Assembly: GCF_050948215.1 (NCBI RefSeq) | Contig: NC_135155.1 | Span: 15,403,001-15,467,000, forward strand | From: Halictus rubicundus | Lineage: Eukaryota > Arthropoda > Insecta > Hymenoptera > Halictidae | DNA: 64,000 nucleotides | Direction of reading: 5' to 3' | Part shown: piece by piece, positions 12,119-22,815 of the stretch | Numbering within the stretch: position 1 is the first letter of the stretch | Layout: each line of letters begins with the position of its first letter | Notes under the pieces: model-generated | Database searches by the model: none | The model's input: only the letters and a program-made list of their open reading frames with translations | Told to the model about the DNA's origin: nothing | Position numbers and translations under genes: made by a program

Positions 12119-13686
12119 AGAGAATCTTACGCACCCTTATTGATTCGACGGGTCTCGTTACGCGCGCGTGGCCCCCTCTTTCTAAACGGTCCATTAATTA
12201 GCGGAGGCAACATGGCTACTCTCGAACTCTCTCGCTTCTCTCGACCGTGTTTCCTTTTCACCGAAAAAAATGTTCCCTCTTCCCTCTTTCGGTCAGGAGA
12301 GAGATTTTTCACCGGCGTGCTGCTCGAGCTCGTGCTCGCTCTCTCGGTTCACTCGATCGCAAGAAATAATAAAAATTTTTCGAGCTTGGAACTTCGAGAG
12401 GGGAACCCCGGCGGTTTTTAGAACGCCGAAAGTGGACCGACGGCTAATCAGATTACGTAGTCAGCCGGCAACGTCGGTCACGCGTGTGAGCAATCATCGG
12501 ACGCTGCAACCCTAATTCGCGACGCATTTTTTTTTTCTCTCCACACCCCGAAGATTTTCTGCGAGCCACGCGCGCTCGCGAGGACACTTTGAGGCGGTCG
12601 CCGTAAAAATAAGCAGAACAAATCTCTTGTGATCTTGTACTAGCTTTCTTTTAGCAGTCGGTAATGCTATTCGACAGATAGTTTTCCTTCCTTGGGAGCA
12701 AACTATTATTATTAACAGTTAAGCTTTTTGGGAAAAGATTTCTGAAGATGTAGGATTAAATTGTTTGGGAGCTTTCAAAATTTTACTGAAAAAACATTGC
12801 AGCTCGATCGTCAATCCCTCCCTCGCACTCGCAGCCATTTTAATTCCGAAACCAAACATTTCTTCCGACCTACAATGTTTCAGTTTTATATGATTTATTT
12901 TATTTCATATGAAACTGGTATAATAGCCCGTACAATACTTAAACGTTTACCAAATGAGAGACGAATTTAGTAATGTAAATGATACTTTGAACAATGGTAC
13001 AACAATGTTTAGTGGCGGGTTAGGCACTCTATTGGTACCAGTACTATTGGTTTATTGTTTTCCCTTCGGGATTGCAAGAGGTTCCGTTTCCATAGTCTGC
13101 ATACAACACAAAATAACATCTTATAAAAGCAATATGTACACTATATACAACACCTACCTAAATACACCAGAAATAACATATATAACATACATAGAAAGAT
13201 TCAATATTAGTCACAGTTGTAAGGACTTGATCATAAAGAAATTCAACTAACTTTTCAGTTCCAAATTTCGCAAAAATTCGCAACACGAAGTCCACGGGTT
13301 CTGCCAGTTTTCTGAGAATGTGGAACAATATTCCGAGATTGTGGTTGACCCGTAACGGCCTTGAAGTGACCGAGGAGTGTTAGGAACCCGGAAAATCGGT
13401 CCGGAGGTCGGAGAAACCGCGAGCGCAACGTGCTGCGGCGCATTGCAACGGGTTGCAGCGTGCAGTTTCGCGGAGTCGTTGGCCTCAAGTCGAAGAGAGG
13501 CGGTACGTCGCGGTGACGTGGGTGGGAAGTCGAGGCTTATGAATGAACTGGCGCGTACGACGGTGTGAGTGAATGGAGGAGGATCGAGCGAGCTCTCACG
13601 TGTGAGAGCGGCGCGTGTGGGAGGTCGTACGGGGTGGGACGAGACACGGGGAACAAGCTATGTATCCACGAACGATCTGGAGAAGC

Positions 13687-13721
<35 letters not shown>

Positions 13722-16700
13722 GGACCGGCATCGAGGAACGGCTTACAATTCGCACACGTACACCGTGCTCGCCCTTTTTGCAAGCGCGTGGCCGAGGTCT
13801 GGCTGCGATTTATTGCGAAACAGACGTTCGAATGTTTTCTTGTTGCTGCTCGACTGCGAATCTTTTTCCGCAATGTACGAATTTCTGTTTTTTCTTTTTT
13901 AGGCAATCGGGAGTCTGAAGTTAAAATGTATTTTTCGTTTAACACTTTGACCGCCAAACTAGAAAACTCAAAAATTCCATAAGATCGAAATAAGTTATTT
14001 AATGAAATAAAAATTGAAAAAAATTAAATGTATGATATTGAGTAGTCCTTGAACTTTCAAATTTGGTACAATGAATATATTAACGTAAAAAATCATTCTA
14101 TAACCCGGACAAATAATTCCGTCACCCACGTATGGGTGACATGGCAAACAACGTGTTAAGGGAATTTAGTCTTTTGGAGAATGCTTGTCGTTGTTGATAG
14201 GTCTTTATGCAGCATACTGGCGAGTTTGTGAATTCGGATAAAAGTTGGGCCATATTTTCGTTCTGCAATGTACGAATTTTTTTTTTTAGGCAATCGGGAG
14301 GCTGAAGTTAAAATGTATTTTTCGTTTAAGGGAATTTAGTCTTTTGAAGAATGCTTGTTGTTGTTGATAGGTCTTCATGCAGCATACTGGCGAGTTTGTA
14401 AATTGTGATAAAAATTGGGTCATATTCCACATATAACGAATGCGTTCGTGTTAACTGAACTGTCGAAATATCTTTTACAATAACAGTGTGACTTTGAAGT
14501 CACGCGTTTTTGTTATTCGTTTTTTTTCTTTCGATTCTGCTTCATTTCATTACTAGAATTTAGCGCAGCGTTTTATTGTTCCGCCACCCCCCTTTGTAAC
14601 CGAAGAATTTATTCATTGTTGTATTACAGTTTTTTCAAACGTATATTATATATTCTTGAATTACATATATTTAAGTCAAATTTGAAAATAAAGAGGATTG
14701 TAGAACGTTAATTTACATTTTGACCGAATTTATGTTGACTGAATTAATGATAAATAAGCGTTTTCGATGTCAAGGAAATATTTCTATAGGAATGCTTCAT
14801 GAAAAATATACAATATTTCGGTTATACAGTTTATTAAACATCGATGTCTTCCGACGATGTAATTGTTTCACAGTATATGCAGATTGGGTCGTAAGAAGTG
14901 TACGAGTTCTATTTTATTAACAGAACCAACTTCAGTTTACAGAAATTGTTTTAAATGTAAAAGGGAGATCTACGGAGTAATATTAGTATCTTTATTATGA
15001 AATAAAAAGGATTTGATTATATTCAGTAACAACTGTGCTCAGTTATAAGAATACTGTAAATTCTATAATTGGAATATTGTAAATTCTATAATTGGAATAT
15101 TGCGAATTCTATAGTTCCAATATTGTAAATTCTATAGTTCCAATATTTTAAATTCTATAGTTCCAATATTTTAAATTCTGTAGTTCCCATATTGTAAATT
15201 CTATAGCTCCAATATTTTAAATTCTATACTTCCCATATTGTAAATTCTATAATTGGAATATTGTAAATTCTATAATTGGAATATTGTAAATTCTATAGTT
15301 CCAATATTTTAAATTCAATAGTTCCCATATTGTAAATTCTATAGCTCCAATATTTTAAATTCTATAATTGGAATATTGTAAATTCTATAATTGGACTATT
15401 GCATATTCTATAATTGGAATATTGCAAATTCTATAGTTCCAATATTGTAAATTCTATACTTCCAATATTTTAAATTCAATAGTTCCCATATTGTAAATTC
15501 TATAGTTCCCATATTGTAAATTCTATAGTTTGAATATTGTAAACTCTACAATTGGTGTAATCTGTTCCGAAAATGAGATTTAGGACGTAAGACTGACCCT
15601 AAACCCATAACATCTAAAACAGCTGAAATTCGACTTTTCTGTTTCAGGACTCATTACCAGCCAGCACCTCGACATGAAACAAGAATCCGAGAAGCAACCG
15701 TTGTCACCGCCGCTGAACAATAACACGTCTCAAGCAATGTTCCCGGGGATGGGCTCTGCCACGGCTGGACTGTCAATGCTCACCCCGCAACAGCTCTTGG
15801 CAGCGAGTCGAACGGCGGCATTGATGGCGGCGGGTATACCAGTGTCCTTGCACGCGACATTAGCCGGCAGTCCTTCCCTCTACAGACATCATCCAACACT
15901 TTTCGGGGGTTGGGTGCCACCAGCGGCATCCTCGCCACCGTTGCCACTTCATCATTCACCTGGACCGGTGTCACCCGCGTTGAGCACCAAGTCCACCTCG
16001 AGGAGAATCACGAACACATCCTCGAACAATAACAACAACAACAACAATAACAACAACGTGGACAAGACGGCGAAGAAAGGTCAAGCCCCGAAGAGGAAAA
16101 CAACAAAGTCGAAGAACGACGTTGTCCAGACGACCGTCGAAGGATTGGCTCCTCTAAGTCCACCTACGTCCGTTAGCCCCGAGGTCGGCAAAGACGGAAG
16201 GGACAAGGTGTTCACCTGTGGAGTGTGCTCGAGATCGTTCGGGTACAAACACGTGCTGCAGAATCACGAGCGCACGCACACCGGGGAGAAACCCTTCGAG
16301 TGCCCCGAGTGCCACAAGAGGTTAGTTCTTCAAGATACTGATTCTTTATCTTCGATATACAAGCTTCAAGGGTGGGAGTATTTTGATAAGCATAACATTC
16401 CTAGTAGTTTTCTTCTTGGGTACCTCTCTAAACAGTTTTCTATTTCGTTGCACTGATTTGTCCTTGAACGTCTCTTTTCTTCCACTTCCGCTTGGCAGGG
16501 TTTCCAGAAGTCTTGTACTAAAAGGGACACCGATCTTTCTGATTGCAGATTCACCCGGGACCACCACCTGAAAACCCACATGCGTCTGCACACGGGCGAG
16601 AAGCCGTACCACTGTAGCCACTGCGACCGTCAATTCGTCCAGGTAGCGAACCTGCGCCGGCACTTGCGCGTGCACACCGGCGAGCGTCCGTACGCGTGCG

Positions 16701-17326
16701 AGCTGTGCTCGGCGAAGTTCAGCGACTCGAATCAGCTGAAGGCTCATCTGTTGATCCACAAGGGGGAGAAGCCGTTCGAGTGCGAGCACTGTCAGATGCG
16801 GTTCAGGCGGAGGCACCACCTGATGCATCACAAGTGCTGCACCACCGGGGTACCGCGATCGCAAGTCGCCTCGCCGTCATTAGCCAGCGACGACTTGGAC
16901 GAGGACATAGACATCGACATCGACGTGGAGATTGACGAGACCGAGACAAACTCGTTGGTGTCGAGGAAACCGATGACGCCGGTGAGACCAGCTCATCGTC
17001 AGTTGCCCAGCCCGGCCCTGAGCGCGTCGATCCCGATGCCATTGAACCTGTCGGGCATTCCCGTCGATCTACCGGAGCAGACGGAGCCGGAAGATCTGTC
17101 GATGTCCACCGGGATGCACAGGCCTCTCTCCCTATCGCATAGCAGCGGCGATTCGCCGATGAGTCACAGCCCCAGCAGCGACACCATTCACGAAGAAGAC
17201 GACGAGGAGCTCGATGTGTCCGAGGCTAGTCCTAGCAGCCTCTTCCTGCAGAACCACAGCCGCAATCAGTACGTTCACCATCTAGCAACCCTCGGGAACC
17301 CGACCAACGTCGGTCACGCGTCCTAG
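7189..17326 (+). CDS. Kr: Krüppel, C2H2 zinc-finger gap transcription factor (three exons)
   Basis: Spliced product is 496 residues (exons 7189-7228, 15648-16320, 16549-17326). In insects Krüppel is a nuclear sequence-specific repressor/activator acting in early segmentation and later in neural and other tissues. Seen here: N-terminal MALSYLQEAQLNAG; a conserved block MLTPQQLLAASRTAALMA (about 57-74); LFGGW (98-102); an 11-Asn run (140-150); a basic linker; then five fingers. Zinc ligands: C204/C207/H220/H224; C232/C235/H248/H252; C260/C263/H276/H280; C288/C291/H304/H308; and a fifth atypical finger from C316/C319 with H332 and Cys at 334-335. Linkers are TGEKP or TGERP. An acidic run follows (352-370), then the C-terminal PEQTEPEDLSM (413-423), which holds the known CtBP co-repressor motif. 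The start has purine at -3, G at +4 and an upstream in-frame stop. The finger block is near-identical to the Drosophila Kr I know, so a paralogue is unlikely. Confidence 0.96.
7591..7616. repeat. CCGAG pentanucleotide microsatellite
   Basis: Five consecutive CCGAG units, the last grading into GACGAG, 360 bp into Kr intron 1 in GC-rich DNA. Confidence 0.8.
8014..9348. repeat. 67-68 bp minisatellite built from a transposon end
   Basis: About 20 units. Early units alternate 62 and 68 bp; later ones are 67-68 bp. A typical unit reads TTAACAGTAAAACTACCGCG, then GTCGAAATGACCG, then TTTTCCATTTCACAATTATT, then GAAACTATGTTTC. Each unit therefore repeats the TTAACA terminus and the palindrome CGGTCAAAATGACCG or a variant. 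A block of seven units is itself duplicated: 8373 onward matches 8849 onward, an offset of about 476 bp. Confidence 0.9.
8014..9505 (+). mobile_element. Family E TTAA element with an expanded left end
   Basis: Begins TTAACAGTAAACC and ends GGTAGGTTTAGTGTTAG, so the termini are inverted (TTAACASTAAACCKNCC) and the right TTAA has become TTAG. The last 155 bp (9350-9505) match the fragment at 32245-32401, which keeps a perfect right TTAA. Between them the left terminal segment is repeated in tandem about 20 times. It has no coding capacity. It lies in Kr intron 1 in sense orientation. Confidence 0.7.
10158..10191. repeat. TA dinucleotide run in Kr intron 1
   Basis: About 17 TA units, followed to 10300 by degenerate TATA-rich sequence. 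Open frames through it code only repeated Ile/Tyr. Confidence 0.85.
10302..11859. other. Kr intron 1, AT-rich, nothing recognised
   Basis: AT-rich intronic DNA with several near-repeats of an AAAAAATCATTNAAATT motif between 11420 and 11720, probably an old degenerate tandem repeat. No coding or RNA feature seen. Confidence 0.4.
11860..12600. other. GC-rich island in Kr intron 1
   Basis: Sharp GC enrichment with an AG microsatellite at about 12094-12118. It contains overlapping open frames on both strands without recognisable domains. It is a candidate intronic enhancer or alternative first exon by composition and position only. Confidence 0.3.
12808..13032 (+). mobile_element. Decayed family D element
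   Basis: Internal sequence matches family D (CGCAGCCATTTTAATTCCGA, ACATTTCTTCCGACCTA, then CAACAATGTTTAGTGGCG). The left terminus CCTCCCTCGCACTCG lacks its TTAA, and the right end has lost the usual AAGGGTTAA. It is an old copy in Kr intron 1. Confidence 0.5.
13380..13830. other. GC-rich island with GA microsatellite, Kr intron 1
   Basis: High GC from 13380, then a GA run at about 13686-13721. All three forward frames are partly open across it, a compositional effect. Possible regulatory DNA; no specific sites recognised. Confidence 0.3.
13870..14430 (+). repeat. 178-bp tandem duplication, one copy holding a family B element
   Basis: The segment GCAATGTACGAATTT...CATATT occurs at 13870 and again at 14265. 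The copies align through AGGCAATCGGGAG, AAAATGTATTTTTCG and GGAATTTAGTCTTTTG. The first copy is interrupted by family B at TTTAA; the second has an uninterrupted CGTTTAAGGG (TTAA at 14336-14339). Taking out the 217-bp insertion leaves a unit of about 178 bp. Confidence 0.9.
13939..14159 (+). mobile_element. Family B TTAA element with an adjacent empty site
   Basis: TTAA at 13939-13942 and 14156-14159; termini CACTTTGACCGCC and inverted CACGTTGTTTGCC; near-palindrome GTCACCCACGTATGGGTGAC inside the right end. It is non-coding. The neighbouring duplicate lacks it, which shows both exact element ends and the TTAA target duplication. Confidence 0.9.
15046..15553. repeat. 19-bp AT-rich tandem repeat just upstream of Kr exon 2
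   Basis: About 26 units of a 19-bp motif close to ATTGTAAATTCTATAGTTCC, with two main variants (TATAGTTCCAATATT and TATAATTGGAATATT) that are inversions of each other in the core (TTCCAATA / TTGGAATA). It ends about 95 bp before the exon 2 acceptor, so it sits near where the branch site should lie. Confidence 0.9.
15648..16320 (+). CDS. Kr: Kr coding exon 2 (N-terminal region, finger 1 and half of finger 2)
   Basis: Acceptor TGTTTCAG|GA. Residues 14-237 plus two bases of codon 238. Carries the conserved N-terminal blocks, the Asn run (AAC/AAT codons near 16026-16058), all of finger 1 and the Cys pair of finger 2. The donor AG|GTTAGT lies inside finger 2 after CHK. Reading through gives a spurious tail of about 44 residues before a stop, so splicing here is certain from the protein. 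Confidence 0.95.
16321..16548 (+). other. Kr: Kr intron 2 (228 bp)
   Basis: GTTAGT donor and TTTCTGATTGCAG acceptor. It splits an Arg codon (AG|A) within finger 2; joining restores the KRFTRDHHLKTH sequence expected of Kr. Retention would truncate the protein inside the DNA-binding domain. Confidence 0.94.
16549..17326 (+). CDS. Kr: Kr coding exon 3 (rest of finger 2 to stop)
   Basis: Begins with the last base of codon 238 and runs to TAG at 17324-17326. Encodes the His pair of finger 2, fingers 3 to 5, an acidic run rich in alternating Asp/Ile, Pro/Ser-rich sequence, the PEDLSM motif, and a Ser-rich acidic C-terminus ending GHAS. GC content is much higher than in the flanking intron, as expected of coding sequence. 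Confidence 0.95.
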
Positions 17327-18690
17327 TGGAGTCTCTAGGGGTACGTAGACATCACATATACCACACATACACACACAACCTGTAACTCGGTCTTGTTCTA
17401 CCCAAGAAATCCCGACAGGACGCATCGTTCAGACGGAAGCAAAGTTTTTGACACAATGCTTTTGGAACAATAGGGGACGGTTCTGTTGGCAGATTTGTTT
17501 GCGGTAGATCAACACCCCCACCTAGCTAACAATCCTCCGAGCACCGGTTCACAGTCACTATTGTTAAGAAGCTTTTTATATATATATATATATATATTAT
17601 ATTATATATATAGAGATTATTATTATTATTGTACCTACGGGAAAGTGAGAAGGAGGTTCGATGAAAGTGGGGTCTATTGAGCATCCTGTAAAACGTGTAA
17701 TTTAAACGGAGAACAAACAAACAATTCAGGGACGCGGTTTCATTTTTTTTTCCTTTTCGTAAGAAAAAATATATGTATATATATAGAAATATATATATAC
17801 CGAGAGAAATATGTAAGAGGAAGGGAAACCTGCTTTTTCCGGGGCAGGTTTCTCTTTTGTATATAAACTCGACGGAAGAAGAGACAACTGTGTATTTAGT
17901 CGTTGTAGTTTCTGCGTGTTTCGTTCGGGAGGCGTGTTTATGGGTATAGGTAGATAGTTATTAATTAGATATGGTAACGGGAGAGAGAAAAATCGAACAG
18001 CGAGATACGATGATTGCCGTTACGCGTGTGTGTACGCGAACGACCGAGTGTATGTGTACGCGTACCTGTACGTGTACGCGTACGTGTGGTTCGAGGCGTC
18101 GCGTGTGCGTCTCTCGCGTGCGTGTGAATGAGACGAGCGGGAATCGAAATATAAAAAGAGAAGCTACGGAATGAATGTACTGGTATACAAGTTCCTCTGA
18201 CAGTAAAAGTAGCGGGGGGGAGTGACATCGGTGAAGTCGGTCCTCTGTCTGCCGATCTTTACGAGCTGTCGACCATATTATACTATAATATATAGACATA
18301 TGTATAGATACGTTTCTTTTATCCGATCTCTTTTTTTTTTGTCTCGTTTCATTTCTATATTTTAGCTTTCGTTCTATTCTCTATTCTCTTTGTTTCATTT
18401 TCTCTGCGTTTCGATTACTTCTCTCCTCTGTTTTCTTTTTTTTTTTTTTTGTTTTCGTTTCGCTGTGCCGAATCGATTTTTCGTCTCGTTTCGTCTCGTC
18501 TCGTCTCGTTTCGTCTAGTTTCGTTTCGTTTCGTTTCGTTTCGTTCGTTTGTATTTATTTTTTATGACGCCCGAAAAAACGGGCGGTTGCGCGGCGCGCG
18601 TTGTTGTCTATTCCACGCGCCCATTGTAAAAGCCATTGATTTTTGTTAAATACATGTACAGATTTACTCGAAAAAATACCGCACACAGTT
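17327..18690 (+). other. Kr: Presumptive Kr 3' UTR
   Basis: AT-rich and low-complexity sequence after the stop: a TA run at about 17575-17612, further TATA-rich DNA at 17765-17800, an ACGCGTACGTGT-rich stretch at 18020-18110 and a TTTCG pentamer run. I see no AATAAA; the best polyadenylation-like signal is AATACA near 18648, a known weaker variant. The 3' end is therefore uncertain. Confidence 0.4.
18475..18548. repeat. TCGTT/TCGTC pentanucleotide repeat
   Basis: About 14 units of TCGTY, mainly TTTCG and TCTCG, probably within the Kr 3' UTR. Confidence 0.85.
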
Positions 18691-19308
18691 TTATGGATAT
18701 GTATGTATGGAGGGGGGTGTTGGGGATCCGATTTATTCCTGAACGAGCTCGAGATTTGTACTTCCTGGTTCTCTCCTGCGTTCTTTTGTTTTGTCCTTTT
18801 GTCCTTGTACTATTGTCATCTTTGTGGTGCTAGGATTCTTGTGGTCCTTTGAACCTGGCGGCGGCTTTGACTCCGCCGTAGGGTCGAAATTATACCGTGA
18901 CTAGCTGTTGCGTTTTGATTGGTCACCTTTCAGAACACGCCTCTTGCAATACTTTGCATCGTGTATCGATTTTGCCGAGGAGTCACGTTCTCTGTTGATT
19001 GATTTGTATGTAACTTTAAGAACGGTTCGATACAAAAATAATGATCCGTCTCGGTCGAGATCGATTTCAATTCACTGGGGGTGAAAACTACCCTCCAAGT
19101 CAAACCGGAATCTTTTCCCAGAGATCGAACGAGCTGTGGAACTTTTTGAATGTTTCTATCAGCTATTCTATCTGTAACAAATCGCCAAGTCTGACTCGTT
19201 CGAGGCGTTGTCTCTGAAACATCAATTTGATGAGGGGCGATAAAATCGACAACAATATCAGCCTGTAGTACCTTCGAAAAATATGTTCAACACGCGACCG
19301 AAATATCA
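18691..19308. other. Spacer downstream of Kr
   Basis: No gene seen. It contains an imperfect GC hairpin (GGCGGCGGCTTTGACTCCGCCG near 18856) and an ATTGG box near 18920; either could be incidental. Confidence 0.35.
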
Positions 19309-19915
19309 CCTGTATACGAATCATGAAATCGCTTCTCCAAAAATTCATTTCGGCCAAAGACAATGTTCGCGTGACCTATAAACTACAACGGCATCGAAAG
19401 CGCAATTACCAATCGCAACTCTTCAGCTCCCATTTTTTCAATTTCATCCAACTTTTTGATCATCGAGACGATCAAAACCCTGTTAAAAATGTTCCAAAAA
19501 TTCCAACTCCTCCATCTCCTACTTCTCTGCCGAATTTTTATCAACCTCTCGAAATTTCCAACTCAAAGCCGCGTAGTTCCTCGGAGTAGCCAAGAGCGAA
19601 AACAATTCATATCACCTGCATTCGAATCATGAAATCGCTTCTCCAAACATTCATTTCCGCCAAATCGGCCAAAGACAATGTTCCCCTGACCTATAAACTA
19701 CAACAGTACCGAAAGCGCAATTACCAATCTCAACTCCTCAGCTCCCATTTCTTCAATTTCATCGAACTTTTTGATCATCGAGACGATCGAAACCCTGTTA
19801 AAAATGTACCAAAAATTCCAACTCCTCCATCTCCTTCTCCGCCGAGTTCTTATCAACTTCTCGAAATTTCCATCTCAAAGCCGCGTAGTCCCTCGGAGTA
19901 GCCGAGAGTGAAAAA
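19309..19915 (+). repeat. 306-bp tandem duplication, each copy with an intact small ORF
   Basis: Two copies, 306 bp apart. Each carries an open frame from an ATG: 88 codons at 19323-19589 and 90 codons at 19629-19901, differing by in-frame gaps. Both predicted peptides begin MKSLLQ and end SSE or PSE, and share a run of Lys/Arg and a Pro-rich segment. By eye most base differences change the amino acid, which argues against a conserved protein. I do not recognise the sequence. Confidence 0.75.
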
Positions 19916-20780
19916 AAAAAAAGAAAAAATGTCCGACTGTCCGGGCGATCGTGTATCGCGTCTGTCGGAGGCGAGAGAGCCGCCTGCTAGTTGATTTGCA
20001 TGCGGCCGTTCGCAAAAAAAAAGGTGCCCCGGCCCGGTGCGACGATATATTCACGCGTGTGTCCGGTGAATATGAAATCGTCGATTCGCGGGAGCAATCC
20101 GCACAATAAGCACGAAACAACCTGGCGGATTCCTTCAGGAGTATCCACCGACGAGAGGAATCATCATCCTCGAGGTTCATTCTCATGCAGAAATCGGCCC
20201 ACAGATCGTCTTCGAGGTTCTCCGGTTTCTTTCCCCCCCCCCTCTCTCTCTCTCTCTTTCTAGAACAGCAGCCGGCTTCCTTCGAAGCGCAAAGGATCCC
20301 TAGTATCGCTTTTGTCCTAGCCCCGCCCGGGTTCCTTGCGGGCGTCTGTTTCGCGCGAACCAGTTTTCGCAATGATATACCCGCGTGCCGAAAATTTCGC
20401 AGCCGGTGGACCCTCCTCTTTTCAAGTTCTGCGCCGGCTCCTCGTTCTCTTTCGCTTCGGAGTCCTTCGCCTCCGGAGTGTCCTCTTTTCTCTTTTCGAC
20501 ACGACTCTTCCTCGCGCGCCGCTCTCAATGGCGCGCTGATTTATGTCTGGTCCGGGGGCCATGCAAATTTCATCGGCGAACTCGAGGCCACCGATTGTTC
20601 CACCGACCGGGGTCAGCCCGTGGGACGAGAAAACCGACCCCCCGAGTCATTCAATGACACCCTCTTCCGGATATCTGACGACATTCGCAACCCTCGGCGG
20701 CGAGGCTCTACCAGCGAGACTGGACGCGCCTACTCGCTGTTATAGCGAACCATTTGCTCTGGATCCGTCGGCATCTTTGT
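19916..20780. other. GC-rich island downstream of Kr
   Basis: GC-rich and CT-rich, with overlapping open frames of up to 217 codons on both strands and no recognisable domain. The frames are mirror shadows in a composition-biased block. It could be an exon or promoter of an unrecognised transcript. Confidence 0.3.
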
Positions 20781-21006
20781 TAGATACATTTTGGTTGAAA
20801 CTTGTCGGTTTTCCTAATCAGTGGAGTCTGCTTTTCTCACTTTTCGAGATAGAAAATTTTTAGCGCTCTCGTCGTCGAGCTTCGAGAGAGTCTTGACAGT
20901 CGCGAGCGAATTGCGGATGCACTTACGATAAAAACTAGCAGGCAAAAATCTATTGAAATTAGTGAGAACAGAAAGTAATGTCTAATAGTTGCTATGTGCG
21001 TTGCAA

Positions 21007-21233
21007 TTAACAGTAGATTTACGGAGCACTAAAAATGGCCAGGTTGGATTATTTGATAAAAATACCAAGAATATATTCAGCCGGATTTTTAGCAGGCTTT
21101 TACTATAATATATGTTCCAAGGAATAAACGTGTTGAATAAATTTCCTATAAATGCATTTTTACAGTCACAATAATTGTAAATTAAAGAACATAAAACCCG
21201 TAATTTTGACGGGTCCCGTAAATCTAGTGTTAA
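21007..21233 (-). mobile_element. Family A TTAA element
   Basis: TTAA at 21007-21010 and 21230-21233; termini CAGTAGATTTACGG and inverted CACTAGATTTACGG; palindrome ACCCGTAATTTTGACGGGT just inside the right end. Length about 227 bp, non-coding. More diverged internally than the copies at 30441 and 44106. Confidence 0.8.
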
Positions 21234-22019
21234 TGTGGTCAATATTTATTTTGCACAAAAATCCGCAGTTTGGTCGCGGGGGACCCCTAGATACCACCAC
21301 AGGATTAATTTCAATAATGAGATTCAGAATCTACCGAGATTAGGAATTGCGTTTTGCACCGTCTAAATCCACTCCAAGGAAATAGATTTTTGAATAGTTG
21401 CTTTGTGCTGAAATATCATTTTATATTATAGCAGTGACCAGCGACGTGTTCGCATATGTTTAAGTCCGTCAAAATTCGGACCTATTCCAAGGATTGAATT
21501 TTTGAGTTTGGTCGTTTCGAAATATCGTTCGACGGAGTTGCGGGGGAGTGAACCGTGGCGTGCGCGGATTGTTCGTTTTCGGAAAGTGAAAATTCGGTCT
21601 GGGGGAGAGCCTCCCCCAAGCTTTCGTGTCCCCGCTGTTACACTTTCGCCACATTCCTGCCGAAGGTCCCGGCTCATCCTTAGTTTTCACTCGTTATTCA
21701 CGTTCCAGCTTTCGGAGAGCCATTTTCCAGACCACTACCCTGTCCCTTCCTCTCTGTAACCAAACACTCTCGCCCCGTTACACGTGTTAGAAGACAGATC
21801 TCGGAGCTCGTTTCACCGAGAACGTTGCGATCTTTCGTCACGCCTGTTCGGCACCCTACTTTCTCAGCGTTTGACTCGATACGTTCGCGATTAAATGCTA
21901 AAAGATCTAGACTGCGGATTTGGTGTGTCCGCGGCAAAACTGAACAGGCTGAAAATAGTAAGAACAATAGAAGAATTTCCTATTGATGTCGTTTCAACCC
22001 CTCACACACTAATTTATGA
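21234..22019. other. Spacer, nothing recognised
   Basis: Mixed composition with a GC-richer part at 21500-21850. No supported coding frame. A GCACAAAAATCCGCAGT motif at 21253 is one of many scattered near-copies in this window. Confidence 0.35.
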
Positions 22020-22815
22020 CTACACTGTACGTTCCTACGAGAAACTCTCTCCACTCAAAAAACAATATTATTCATAATTTTTGTCGACGTATGCACGTCC
22101 ATACATTTTATATGTCAGTTTACAAACATCCTCCATCATAGACACGATACCTCTTGAACAAAAGACACTTGAATTTGAATCGCATGATTAAACAATTTAA
22201 AATGGAAGATCTTGGTGTACGAAAAACTCTCTCCAATCGAGAAAACAATATTACTAATAATTTTTGTCGGTGTATGCACCTCCTTACGTTTTACATATCT
22301 TACATAAAGACACTTGAATTTGACACTTACATATTTTACATAAAGACACTTGAATTTGAATCACACGATTAAAAAATTTTAAGTGGAAGATCTTGCTGTA
22401 CAAAAAACTCTCCAGTCGAGAAAACAATATTATTAATAATTTTTGTCGGTGTATGCACCTCCTTACGTTTTACATATCAGTTTACAAAAATCCTCGATCA
22501 TAGACACGATACCTCTTGAACAAAAGACACTTGAATTTGAATCGCATGATTAAACAATTTAAAATGGAAGATCTTGGTGTACGAAAAACTCTCTCCAATC
22601 GAGAAAAGAATATTATTAATAATTTTTGTCGATGCACGTCCATACATTTTACAAAAAAACATATGCACCTCCTTACGTTTTACATATCAGTTTACAGAAA
22701 TCCTCGATCACAGACACGATACCTCTTGAACAAAAGACACTTGAACTTGAATCGCATGATTAAACAATTTAAAGTGGAAGATCTTGGTGTACGAAAAACA
22801 CACTCCACTCGGAAA
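22020..22815. repeat. 180-205 bp AT-rich tandem array
   Basis: About four units, recognised by repeated GAAAACTCTCTCCAATCGAG and ACACGATACCTCTTGAACAA segments near 22030, 22220, 22410, 22585 and 22790. Units vary by internal deletion or duplication; one (about 22280-22370) is short. A tandem frame recurs (MNKRHLNLNRMIKQF) because of the repetition, not because it is a gene. Confidence 0.8.

Larger units (their letters stand above)
7229..15647 (+). other. Kr: Kr intron 1 (8,419 bp)
   Basis: Donor GTAGGT at 7229; acceptor TTTTCTGTTTCAG ending at 15647. The intron contains a CCGAG microsatellite, a transposon-derived minisatellite (8014-9348), a TA run, two GC-rich islands (about 11860-12600 and 13380-13830), a decayed family D element, a duplicated segment with one family B insertion, and a 19-bp AT-rich repeat just before exon 2. 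No further coding exon is needed to keep the frame. The GC islands could hold alternative 5' exons or enhancers; I see no direct evidence. Confidence 0.88.

Noticed and set aside
16346..16864. 172-codon minus-strand frame across Kr exon 3
   Set aside because: Antisense shadow of the zinc-finger coding sequence; the sense product is certain.
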